Positions 56,487-64,000 of a DNA stretch of 64,000 bases are shown here, one piece after another. The stretch lies in the NCBI RefSeq assembly GCF_003044275.1, contig NZ_PZPL01000001.1, positions 248,001 through 312,000 on the forward strand, written 5' to 3'. The stretch comes from Rathayibacter caricis DSM 15933. Lineage in GTDB: Bacteria; Actinomycetota; Actinomycetes; Actinomycetales; Microbacteriaceae. The notes below the pieces were generated by a model. The model saw only the letters and a list, made by a program, of their open reading frames with translations. It made no database searches and was not told the DNA's origin. Within the stretch, counting starts at the first letter, position 1. Each line of letters starts with the position of its first letter. Position numbers and translations under genes: made by a program.

Positions 56487-56828
56487 ATGGGCAACATCCT
56501 GTACGGAACGCCTCCCGCCGCCATCGAGGTCGAGGACCGGGCACTCGCCCACCTCCAGATCGTGATCATCAATAAGTTCCGCCGCGACGAGCGCTTCCTG
56601 CTGACCCTGGACGCCTCCCCCCAGGCCGGCACCGGCCGCCGCGGGGTCTGGATGCACCCGACCATCCCGATCCAGTTCGAGTTCAAGGGCAGCCGCCAGC
56701 CCACGATCAACCCGGAGTGGGTCGAGTCGCTGATGGAGCGGGCGAACAGCGGAGCGGGCCTGCGCATCGTGCCCGAGCCCGCTGCGCAGGCCGCCGTGCC
56801 GCTGCGCCGCGCCGAGCCCGCCGCCTAG
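56487..56828 (+). CDS. DUF7882 family protein
   Basis: 113 residues, with the family pattern MGNILYGTPPAAIEVEDRAL, AHLQIVIINKFRRDERFLL, RRGVWMHPTIPIQFEF and NPEWVESLMERANSGAGLRIVPEP. Such Microbacteriaceae proteins are often mislabelled ATP-dependent DNA ligase, but no ligase motif exists. Function is unknown; probably a small alpha/beta cytoplasmic protein. It sits behind the MarR gene and its box, with a terminator after it. Confidence 0.88.
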   Translation: MGNILYGTPPAAIEVEDRALAHLQIVIINKFRRDERFLLTLDASPQAGTGRRGVWMHPTIPIQFEFKGSRQPTINPEWVESLMERANSGAGLRIVPEPAAQAAVPLRRAEPAA

Positions 56829-56897
56829 CCCCACCGGCCACCACTCCCCCGGATCCGACGACTCCCGATCGACGAGCCGATCCGGCAGCAGCACCCA

Positions 56898-56930
56898 CGA
56901 AGGCCCGCTTCTCCCTGGAGCGGGCCTTCG
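56898..56930 (+). terminator. Intrinsic terminator after the DUF7882 gene
   Basis: CGAAGGCCCGCT (56898-56909) pairs perfectly with AGCGGGCCTTCG (56919-56930), a 12-bp stem with a nine-base loop. Confidence 0.75.
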
Positions 56931-57180
56931 TCGCGTCCGGGTACAGCACGGATGGCTCTTCCTCGCAATTCGCTCGAAGGTGGTTGACATTTCCCGCCAC
57001 CGGGTGATGACGAGCCCTACACTTCGAGGGCGGTGCAGGGGACGTTCCGGCGGGCTCGTCCTCGCACCGCACGCATGGCCGGTCGCCGGCCCGGGTCCCC
57101 CTGCCCGAGGCCGGCGCCCGGATTCGAGGCGCATCCGACGCGCCGTGATCAGGTCCGCCACCCCTCAGGAGCCCGGCGAC
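56931..57180 (+). other. Intergenic region before the Asp/Thr-rich hypothetical gene
   Basis: About 250 bases. TTGACA at 56984-56989 is a clear -35 word, but no -10 stands at the right distance; TACACT lies further down near 57018. An in-frame start at 56980 would make an Arg/Pro-rich extension without gene character. Confidence 0.35.
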
Positions 57181-57540
57181 ATGACCCTCGACACCACCTC
57201 CCGCACGAGCGGCAGCACCGACGACACGGACAGCGACGACACGGACAGCACCGACGGCACCGACGGCGGTGCTGTCGACCAGACCGCCGCGGCGCCCGCG
57301 CAGGACCTCGCGCACCCCGGAGCGGTGTTCACCGCCGTCACCTCGGGCGGCCTCGAGCAGTGGCGGATCGTCGCCGTCCTCGGCATCCGCGTGCTCGCCG
57401 AACGCCTCGAGGGCGCCGCGAGTCCCGCCGGGACCGAGCGCCGCAGCTTCACGCTCCGCTTCGTGCGCTACCGGCTCTCGCTGCCGTCCGAGATCGCGCC
57501 GGAGCCGCAGGAGGCGCCGGAGCGACGCGACCGGCGCTGA
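57181..57540 (+). CDS. Small hypothetical protein with Asp/Thr/Ser-rich N-terminus
   Basis: 119 residues from ATG 57181. Residues 5-40 are low complexity, made from near-repeats of GACACGGACAGC (Asp-Thr-Asp-Ser). The rest is strand-rich (EQWRIVAVLGIRVLAERLE, RSFTLRFVRYRLSL). Not recognised. The stop lies 11 bases before the convergent glycosyltransferase end. Confidence 0.55.
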   Translation: MTLDTTSRTSGSTDDTDSDDTDSTDGTDGGAVDQTAAAPAQDLAHPGAVFTAVTSGGLEQWRIVAVLGIRVLAERLEGAASPAGTERRSFTLRFVRYRLSLPSEIAPEPQEAPERRDRR

Positions 57541-57551
57541 CCTCGGCGCCC

Positions 57552-58862
57552 CTAGAGCGCAGGCTCCGGTCGCACCGACTGCGGCAGCCGCGCGAACAGC
57601 CGGTCGAACACGGCCCGGCGGTCGAAGCGCAGCGCGTACTCGCGCGCAGCCACCGCGAGTCGTGCCCGCTCGGCGTCGTCGAGCTCGAGGATCGCGTGGT
57701 CCAGCAGGGCGGCGATCGCGTCCGGGTCCTCGACGGGAGTGATGAACGCGTGCTCGCCGATCGCCTCGCCGATCCCGCCGGTGAGCGTCGTGATCACGGG
57801 GCCGCCTCCGGCGAGCATCTTCTCGGCGAGCGCGATGCCGAAGGTCTCGACGAACTCCGGGCGCGGCTTGCTGGGCAGCACGAAGGCCGAGCATCCGGCC
57901 ATCAGGTAGGGCTTCTCGGCGTCGCCCACGTCGTCGAGGAAGCGGATGCGGTGCGCCAGCGGTGACGCCGCCGCGATCCGGCGGAGCTCCGCCTCCTGGG
58001 GTCCGCGGCCCGCGATGACGAGCTCGTGCTGCTCGTGCACGCGGCTGCGCTCGTAGCCGGCGATGAGGTCCTCGACTCCCTTGGCCTCGGTGAGGCGGGA
58101 GAGGAACAGCACGTAGCCGTCCTTGCGCAGTCCGCGGGCGCGCACGAGGTCCTCGAGGGCGACCGGGTCGAGGTCGGAGTAGGCGTCGGAGTCGATCGCC
58201 GGGTACGAGATCTCGATGCGGGCGCGGCACTGCTCGGCGAAGCGGGTGCCGTGCGCGGCGTCGATCCGCTCGGCCTCCTCGACGATGAGGTCGCGGGTGT
58301 ACTCCGACACCGCGACGCAGTGGTCCTGCGAGAGGTACGAGGCGAAGATGTGGGCGGCGGCGCCCAGGCGCCCCTCCTCCACGGCCCGGCGGACGACGTT
58401 GGTGACGTCCGAGCCGACCGCCTCCGCGACCGTGGTGACGTCGACGGGCAGTCCGGTGCTCCAGGCCGCGCGCAGCGCATCCGCCACCGCGATCGTGTGG
58501 GGGCTGAGGTAGAGCGAGAGGCAGACGGTGGGCACGCCGTCGGTGAAGAGCTCGACCAGGCGGCCGATCATGCCGGCGAGGTAGCGGCCGTCCGGCACCT
58601 TGTAGTCGCCCACCGGAGCCGGTCGCTCGACGATGATGCCGTCGCTGTAGGGCAGCACCGCGTCCAGCGGCTTCAGCGGCAGGCCCGCCGCCTCGAGGCG
58701 CTCGATCGGCCAGGTGACGATGCGGACCTCGTCGAAGCCGCGCTCGCGAGCCGTCTCGGCCAGGTTGCGCGCCTCGACCGAGTGGCCGCAGATCACCGGA
58801 TCCGCCCGGACGACGATCACGAGCCGGTTCTGCACGGTGCTCGCGTGAGTGCTCTGGTCCAT
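57552..58862 (-). CDS. GT4-like glycosyltransferase
   Basis: 436 residues. GT-B fold: an N-terminal lobe with ADPVICGHSVEARNLAETA, a linker, then FLSRLTEAKGVEDLIAGYE, VIAGRGPQEAELRRI and the acidic sugar-binding part PEFVETFGIALAEKMLAGGGPVIT. No membrane segment. The acceptor is unknown. It follows the GH92 gene by nine bases in one operon, which suggests handling of a glycan or glycoside. Confidence 0.85.
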   Translation of the reverse strand: MDQSTHASTVQNRLVIVVRADPVICGHSVEARNLAETARERGFDEVRIVTWPIERLEAAGLPLKPLDAVLPYSDGIIVERPAPVGDYKVPDGRYLAGMIGRLVELFTDGVPTVCLSLYLSPHTIAVADALRAAWSTGLPVDVTTVAEAVGSDVTNVVRRAVEEGRLGAAAHIFASYLSQDHCVAVSEYTRDLIVEEAERIDAAHGTRFAEQCRARIEISYPAIDSDAYSDLDPVALEDLVRARGLRKDGYVLFLSRLTEAKGVEDLIAGYERSRVHEQHELVIAGRGPQEAELRRIAAASPLAHRIRFLDDVGDAEKPYLMAGCSAFVLPSKPRPEFVETFGIALAEKMLAGGGPVITTLTGGIGEAIGEHAFITPVEDPDAIAALLDHAILELDDAERARLAVAAREYALRFDRRAVFDRLFARLPQSVRPEPAL

Positions 58863-58871
58863 GGTCTCCTC

Positions 58872-61127
58872 CTAGGGCTGGATGGTGCTGGACTGGATGG
58901 TGCTGGTCGGGGTGGTGGTCGTGGTCGGCCGCACCGGATGCGACGGCGGTCGGTGCTCCGACGCGGTCGCCCAGTCCGACGGCTCCGGTCCGAGGTGCAG
59001 GGTGAGCTCGCCGCCGCGGTGCAGCTCGGCGGCGCTCAGGACGCTCGCCTCGAGCGGCGCTCCGTTCAGCTCGGCCGACTGCACGTACTGCACCGGCCCG
59101 CCGGGCACGGGCTCGACGAAGCCGGTCGTGCGGATCTCGAAGTCGGCGCCGCCGACGGCCACGGACACGCGGGAGTACGCGGGGGCGTTCACGAGGAGCA
59201 GCCCCTGCCCCGCGACGGGGAACAGGCCCAGACCCGCCCAGACGTACCAGGAGCTCAGGCCTCCGGAGTCGTCGTTGCCGGGCAGTCCGCCGCGGCCGGT
59301 GCCGAAGCGCTGGTGCAGCACGCCGTGCACGATCTCGGCCGTGCGGTCGGGCCGGCCGGCGTAGTGGTAGGCCCACGGCGACTCCATGTCGGGCTCGTTG
59401 TTGAGCCCCTCGAAGCGCCCGAGCGCTGCACCCGCGAGCATCTCGGCGCGCTCGGGCCGGAGTCCGGGCTGGCGCACCGGCTCGGCGCCGTAGCCGAAGA
59501 ACTCGTCGAGCTGCGCGACGAAGGAGTCGTCCCCTCCGCTCAGCGCGATGCGCCCCGCCATGTCGTGCAGCAGGCGGAAGGAGTAGTTGTGCCGCGTGCC
59601 CTCGTAGTAGGTCGAGTCCTTCAGCAGGCCCGTCCGCAGGTCGAAGGCGTTCACCCACTGCGCCGCGCGCTCCTCGAGCTGCTCGGCGAGCACCCGGTCT
59701 CCGACGTGACGCGCGACGACCGCGGTGCACCAGTAGCCGTGAGCGAGGTCGAGGGTGTGGCTGATCGGATGCGCCTCGCCGGCCGCGAGGAACTCCTCGC
59801 CGTAGGTGCGCTTGAGATCCTCCGCCATGTGCACGAGGGCCGCCTCCCAGTCGATTCCGGGCAGACCCAGTCGGCAGAGGTCGGCGAGGAAGGTGTGCGC
59901 GAGGGCGCTGCCCTGCCGCGAGAAGCGGTCGCTGCCCTTCGCCATCCGGTAGCCGATCGGGAAGTTGCCCTCCTCCTCGCAGATGGTCAGCAGGGCCGCC
60001 GCGATCTCGACGGCGCGCTCGGGCAGCAGCGCCGTGAGCAGCGGAAGCTGGGTGCGGTAGATGTCCCACATGGTGCTGATGTCGAAGACGAACGGACCGT
60101 CGGTCGGCCAGAACGGGCTCTCGGATGGAGCGAGGCACGGCTTGATCAGCGAGTGGTACAGCGCGGTCGAGAAGACGGTCTCGCGGTCGACGGACGGCGT
60201 GTCGACGGCGATCCGGCGCAGGTGCTTCCGCCACGTCTTGCGGGTGCGGTCGCGGCGCTGGTCGAAGCCGGTGCCGGTCGGCGGCACGTCGCGGTGCAGG
60301 TTCTCGCGGGCGCGCTCCGTGCCGCGGAGAGAGAAGCCCATCCGGAGCTCGACGGTCGTGCCGGGCTCGCTCGGTCCCGCCCACATCAGGCCGAACGGGC
60401 GGAGGGTCGTCGGCCGGATGTGGTCGAAGTCGAGCCGCGTGCCGCCCGGCATCAGCCGGCGGTCGTACCAGAGCATCTGGCGCCACTGCAGCGCGTCGCA
60501 CTCGAGGTGCACGGCCAGCGGAGCGCCCTCCATCACGATCTCGCCGCTCGCGACGCCGGGCGAGATCGAGCGCAGCTGCGCGCGCAGCGGGATCGTCGCT
60601 CCGCTCGGGATCGCGAGGCCGCCGAGCGACAGGTCGACGACGACGCGGGCGCTGCGGTGGCGCGGGAACGTGTAGCGGTGCACCGCCGAGGCGGGGCCGA
60701 CCGTGAGCTCGGCGCGCACTCCCGAGGAGAGGGTCGCGGCGTAGTAGCCCGGCTCGGCGACCTCGTCGACGACGTCCCAGCTGCGGCCGAGCTCGTCGAG
60801 CGGCTCGATCATCGGCGTGACGCGGAGGTAGTTGTAGTACTTCCGGATCGCGCCGGTGCCCGACTGCTGGAAGTGGGTGAAGCCCGACGCCTCGATGCCC
60901 TCGCGGATCCGCGGAGGGACTCCCTCCAGCGCCAGGTCGTAGCGTCCGTAGCCCGTCGGGTACGCCCCGGAGTAGGAGCACGCCGAGACCATGCCCAGCG
61001 GGTACGTCGCGCCCGGATGCGTGTTGCCGATCTGCGGCTTCGGCGACCACCAGGTCGCGGCGAGGCCGACGGGATCCGGGAGGTCCGTGGGCTCCGTGCC
61101 GAGGAACGGGTCGACCCGCTCGATCAT
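58872..61127 (-). CDS. GH92 family exo-alpha-mannosidase
   Basis: 751 residues, close to the usual length. GH92 blocks: VDPFLGT at the start, GNTHPGATYPLGMVS, FTHFQQSGTG, the catalytic-domain lines FSTALYHSLIKPCL, SMWDIYRTQLPLL and EEEGNFPIGYRMAKG, and late GNDDSGGLSSWYVWAGLGLFPVAGQ. The enzymes need calcium and remove alpha-mannose with inversion. No signal peptide is visible, so it would be cytoplasmic, unlike most GH92 enzymes. Upstream of the GT4 gene in the same direction. Confidence 0.92.
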   Translation of the reverse strand: MIERVDPFLGTEPTDLPDPVGLAATWWSPKPQIGNTHPGATYPLGMVSACSYSGAYPTGYGRYDLALEGVPPRIREGIEASGFTHFQQSGTGAIRKYYNYLRVTPMIEPLDELGRSWDVVDEVAEPGYYAATLSSGVRAELTVGPASAVHRYTFPRHRSARVVVDLSLGGLAIPSGATIPLRAQLRSISPGVASGEIVMEGAPLAVHLECDALQWRQMLWYDRRLMPGGTRLDFDHIRPTTLRPFGLMWAGPSEPGTTVELRMGFSLRGTERARENLHRDVPPTGTGFDQRRDRTRKTWRKHLRRIAVDTPSVDRETVFSTALYHSLIKPCLAPSESPFWPTDGPFVFDISTMWDIYRTQLPLLTALLPERAVEIAAALLTICEEEGNFPIGYRMAKGSDRFSRQGSALAHTFLADLCRLGLPGIDWEAALVHMAEDLKRTYGEEFLAAGEAHPISHTLDLAHGYWCTAVVARHVGDRVLAEQLEERAAQWVNAFDLRTGLLKDSTYYEGTRHNYSFRLLHDMAGRIALSGGDDSFVAQLDEFFGYGAEPVRQPGLRPERAEMLAGAALGRFEGLNNEPDMESPWAYHYAGRPDRTAEIVHGVLHQRFGTGRGGLPGNDDSGGLSSWYVWAGLGLFPVAGQGLLLVNAPAYSRVSVAVGGADFEIRTTGFVEPVPGGPVQYVQSAELNGAPLEASVLSAAELHRGGELTLHLGPEPSDWATASEHRPPSHPVRPTTTTTPTSTIQSSTIQP

Positions 61128-61245
61128 GCTCCGCTCACCGCCGCCGCCATGCCGTGACGCTAGGGGCGGTCGGTGTCATCGGAGTGACGCGGAGACGACG
61201 GGACGGCGACGGTCGGGAGACCGGGGAGGGGCGCCGGGACCCGCC

Positions 61246-62376
61246 CTACGGGATCAGCTTCTCGGCGCGGTAGCGGTCGAACAGCGCGGTGAAGGAGTCG
61301 ACCGTGCGGTGGTGCAGCGTGAATCCGGCGAGGCGGGACTTGCTGATGTCGGTGACGACCTCGATCCCGCGGCCGAGGTCGGCGTCGGTGTGCCACCAGG
61401 AGGCGACGCGGGCGAGGTCGGGCTCGATCAGGCCGTGCTGCTCGACCAGGCGCTGCCAGACGGGCTGCACGTCGGCCATCTGCTGCTCGAGCGGCTGCGG
61501 CTGCTCCCCCGGGCCCACCGGCTCCACGCCGAAGTACTCGGCCAGGCGCGTCCACATCCAGCGCCAGCGGAACACGTCGCCGTTGACGACGTTGAACGCC
61601 TCGTCGCGGCCGGCCTCGGAGGTCGCGGCCCACACCATCTGCGCGGCGAGCACGGTGGCATCCGTCATGTCGGTGAGGCCGTTCCACTGGGTGAGCGAGC
61701 CCGGGAACACGAACGGCTCTCCGAGCTCGCGCTGGATCGAGGCGTAGACCGCGAGGGTCAGTCCCATGTTCATCGCGTTGCCGACCGCGTGCCCGATCAC
61801 CGTGTGCGAGCGGTGCACCGACCAGGTGAAGCCCGCGCGCTCGGCGGCGGCGAAGAGCTCGTCCTCCTGCGCGTAGTAGAAGTTCGGAGCGTCCAGGCGC
61901 TCCTCCTCCTCGTGGAACGGGGTGTCGGGCATCGCGCCCTGTCCGTAGGCCTCGAAGGGTCCGAGGTAGTGCTTGAGCCCGGTGACCAGGGCGACGTGCT
62001 CGAGCGGCGCGTGCGCCAGTGCTGCGAGCAGGTCGCGGACCATGCCGGCGTTGACGGCGATGTTCTCCTCCTCCGTCTCCTGGCGCGACCAGGCGGTGAA
62101 GAAGACGTGGGTGGGGCGCTCGTCGGCGAGGACGCGGGCGAGGTCCTCGGCCGAGCGGAGGTCGGCCGACAGGGGGCGGACACCGGGCCGCTCGGCGATC
62201 GGCCGGCGGGAGAGGGCCGTCACGGGCCAGCCCTGCCCGGTCAGCAGGTCGACGAGGGCGGAGCCGCCGATGCCGGTCGCACCGACGACGAGGGCGCGGC
62301 GGTCGGTCGCGGAGGCGTCGGAGTCGGAGGCAGTGGTGGAGGAGGTGGACGGGGTGGACGGGTGCGTCGAAGTCAT
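61246..62376 (-). CDS. PRISE-like SDR oxidoreductase
   Basis: 376 residues from ATG 62376; upstream extensions lack support. After a Ser/Thr-rich tail, the cofactor loop VVGATGIGGSALVDLL, then FYYAQEDELF with the YxxxE-type pattern in place of the usual SDR active-site Lys, as in progesterone 5-beta-reductase/iridoid synthase-like (PRISE) enzymes. WSRQETEEENIAVN and GLKHYLGPF fit too. It probably reduces an activated C=C bond. The substrate is unknown. Confidence 0.78.
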   Translation of the reverse strand: MTSTHPSTPSTSSTTASDSDASATDRRALVVGATGIGGSALVDLLTGQGWPVTALSRRPIAERPGVRPLSADLRSAEDLARVLADERPTHVFFTAWSRQETEEENIAVNAGMVRDLLAALAHAPLEHVALVTGLKHYLGPFEAYGQGAMPDTPFHEEEERLDAPNFYYAQEDELFAAAERAGFTWSVHRSHTVIGHAVGNAMNMGLTLAVYASIQRELGEPFVFPGSLTQWNGLTDMTDATVLAAQMVWAATSEAGRDEAFNVVNGDVFRWRWMWTRLAEYFGVEPVGPGEQPQPLEQQMADVQPVWQRLVEQHGLIEPDLARVASWWHTDADLGRGIEVVTDISKSRLAGFTLHHRTVDSFTALFDRYRAEKLIP

Positions 62377-62561
62377 CCCCAGGGGCAACGCCGACCGCCG
62401 CGAGGCATTCCCTACCGGGTCCCGCCGTGGCCGTCCTCCCCAGGCGACTCGTCCGTTCCTCCCTCCCCGTAACACCTGGACACAGACGGCGGCCCGCCAC
62501 CGCCGGCGGCTACCGTCGCACCCGTGCCGCCACTCCGGCGCGCCGATCGAGAGGAGCCGAC

Positions 62562-63815
62562 ATGCCTGTCGCCACCACCGCCGCGCCCACCGCGACGACC
62601 GAGAAGGTCCCCTACGAGACCCTCGCCGCGCGCTTCCGGCCGCTCTTCGCCGAGATCGCGGCGGGCGCCTCCGCTCGCGAGCGCGACCACGTGCTGCCCG
62701 CCGAGCAGATCCGAGCCCTCGCCGAGGCCGGGTTCGGCGCCGTCCGCGTCCCGATCGAGAACGGAGGAGCGGGGGCGTCGCTCCCCCAGCTCTTCCGCCT
62801 GCTGACCGAGCTCGCGGCGGCCGACTCCAACATCCCGCAGGCCTTGCGCGGCCACTTCGCTCTCGTCGAGGACCGCCTGGTCGCGACCGACGGCACCCGC
62901 GAGCGCTGGCTGTCGCGCTTCGCCGACGGGCAGCTCGGCGGCAACGCCTGGACCGAGATCGGCACCGTCGCGATCGGCGACGTGAACACGAAGGTCAGCC
63001 CGATCGAGGGCGACCCGACCCGGTTCCGCGTGAACGGCACCAAGTACTACTCCACCGGCAGCATCTTCGCCGACTGGATCGACACCTTCGCCCAGCGCTC
63101 CGACACGGGTGCGACGGTGATCGCGATCGTCGACGCGCACCAGAGCGGAGTGACGCACGCCGACGACTGGGACGGCTTCGGCCAGCGCACCACGGGCTCC
63201 GGCACCAGCACCTTCGTGGACGCGGAGGTCGCCGCCGAGGACGTGATCGACTTCGGGACCCGGTTCCGCTACCAGACCGCGTTCTACCAGGCGGTGCTGC
63301 TGTCCGTGCTCGCGGGGTCGATCGCCGCCGCCGAGCGGGAGCTCGCCGAAGCGGTCCGCGCCCGCACCCGCATCTACTCGCACGGCAACGCCGACTCGTA
63401 CGCGGCGGACCCGCAGATCCTGCAGGTCGTCGGCCAGATCTCGGCGGCCGCGTGGGCGGGCTCGGCGATCGTCGAGAAGGCCGCGCAGGCCCTGCAGCTC
63501 GCGCACGACGCCGCCTCCGGCGACGATCTCGTGCAGGAGGAGCACCTGAACGACCTCGCGGAGCTCGAGACGGCCCAGGCGCAGATCGTGCTGACGCAGC
63601 TCGCCACCCGCGCGACCTCCGACGTCTTCGACGCGCTCGGCGCCTCCGGAGTGAGCACCTCGAAGAACCTCGACCGGCACTGGCGCAACTCGCGCACCGC
63701 CGCCAGCCACAACCCGTGGGTCTTCAAGGCGCGGATCGTCGGCGATCACTCCGTGACCGGGGCACTTCCTCCGCGGGTCTGGTCGATCGGTGCGGGACCC
63801 GGGCGTCGCGGGTAG
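62562..63815 (+). CDS. Acyl-CoA dehydrogenase-fold flavin monooxygenase (DszC/SfnC-like)
   Basis: 417 residues from ATG 62562 with GAGAGGAG upstream. Acyl-CoA dehydrogenase fold with GFGAVRVPIENGGAGASLPQLFRLL, GTKYYSTGSIFADWIDTFA and TSKNLDRHWRNSRTAASHNPW. Ala/Gly fill the catalytic base position. These class D flavin monooxygenases use reduced FMN from a partner reductase to oxidise organosulfur compounds. A lipoprotein gene begins 41 bases later; together they may serve sulfur scavenging. Confidence 0.82.
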   Translation: MPVATTAAPTATTEKVPYETLAARFRPLFAEIAAGASARERDHVLPAEQIRALAEAGFGAVRVPIENGGAGASLPQLFRLLTELAAADSNIPQALRGHFALVEDRLVATDGTRERWLSRFADGQLGGNAWTEIGTVAIGDVNTKVSPIEGDPTRFRVNGTKYYSTGSIFADWIDTFAQRSDTGATVIAIVDAHQSGVTHADDWDGFGQRTTGSGTSTFVDAEVAAEDVIDFGTRFRYQTAFYQAVLLSVLAGSIAAAERELAEAVRARTRIYSHGNADSYAADPQILQVVGQISAAAWAGSAIVEKAAQALQLAHDAASGDDLVQEEHLNDLAELETAQAQIVLTQLATRATSDVFDALGASGVSTSKNLDRHWRNSRTAASHNPWVFKARIVGDHSVTGALPPRVWSIGAGPGRRG

Positions 63816-63856
63816 CCTCGGCGCAGGGGCAGCACCCGCGACGAAGGGGGACGACG

Positions 63857-64000
63857 ATGAGCCGGTTCACGAGGGACAGCATCGGGCCGACACGAAGCAC
63901 GATGCGGACACGCACGGTGCCGCTGGGCCTCGGCCTCCTGGGGGTGCTCGCGCTGACCGGGTGCACGGAGCCCGCGCCGGTCGACACAGTGGCCCCGACG
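63857..64000 (+). CDS. Lipoprotein, 5' part (possibly ABC solute-binding protein)
   Basis: 48 codons before the window ends. AAGGGGG precedes the ATG. A basic start, a hydrophobic stretch and LALTGC make a lipobox (Cys about residue 37). An internal ATG (63902) is also possible. The nature of the protein cannot be told from this part; its place behind a DszC-like gene suggests a sulfonate or similar binding protein, as inference only. Confidence 0.6.
   Translation, partial: MSRFTRDSIGPTRSTMRTRTVPLGLGLLGVLALTGCTEPAPVDTVAPT

Noticed and set aside
56487..56828. ATP-dependent DNA ligase label often given to this family
   Set aside because: 113 residues with no nucleotidyltransferase motif; it is the DUF7882 family.
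56707..61050. 1447-residue open frame on the minus strand
   Set aside because: It runs through GH92, GT4 and DUF7882 regions in a wrong frame; composition is Arg/Ala-rich as expected for shadow frames in high-GC DNA.

Overview
The window is about 64 kb of very GC-rich DNA with close-packed genes, GTG/TTG starts, many 4-bp ATGA/GTGA overlaps and several apparently leaderless promoters (a TANNNT -10 box about six bases before the start codon). Together with a bS22-type mini ribosomal protein, an MshA-like mycothiol glycosyltransferase, a polyphosphate-type ROK glucokinase, a DUF7882 protein and an OleBC fusion, this points to a high-GC actinobacterium, most likely Microbacteriaceae (a Rathayibacter-like genus is a guess). 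It reads as ordinary chromosome: no insertion sequence, phage gene, CRISPR array, tRNA or rRNA was seen.

Left part (1-20 kb). The 3' part of a Tad/Flp pilus operon (TadE/G-like end, cpaB, cpaE, cpaF, tadB, tadC) is followed by a GH2 beta-galactosidase, and a strong hairpin separates that from a convergent secreted Pro-rich protein. Then come a glutaredoxin/Dabb pair, bS22, an ArsR regulator, a KtrB/KtrA-type potassium uptake pair, proC, a CDF transporter with a GATase, tadA and upp. From 17.9 to 19.8 kb lies a regulatory stretch: a promoter driving a leaderless 33-codon ORF with a Cys-Cys-Arg-Met-Cys end, a stand-alone winged-helix regulator, twin hairpins, a short tandem repeat, and a compact promoter-to-terminator unit that looks like a small RNA.

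Middle (20-45 kb). MarR regulator, photolyase, cysK-cysE, two tandem paralogous class A penicillin-binding proteins with PASTA domains (the second apparently starting at CTG), an EamA transporter, an unknown helical protein, a SWIM-SNF2 helicase, mshA, ppgK, a phosphatase-like protein and a PadR regulator. Next is a complete oleA-oleBC-oleD cluster for long-chain olefins, with the genes coupled by GTGA overlaps, followed by dgt, a DUF2809 gene and a frameshifted gene.

Right part (45-64 kb). A copper module (CsoR-like operator, copZ, copA), DUF4180, a phosphoesterase, a YbdK-like ligase, two small unknown genes, and an alkA/oxidoreductase operon divergent from a TetR gene that carries a 21-bp triplication. 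A MarR gene, a divergent Ser/Thr kinase and a DUF7882 gene share CTAG-rich boxes and may form a small regulon. The window ends with a GH92/GT4 pair, a PRISE-like SDR, a DszC/SfnC-like flavin monooxygenase and the start of a lipoprotein gene.

All functions are inferred from sequence reading alone. Start sites were chosen from ribosome binding sites, promoter spacing and overlap with neighbours.
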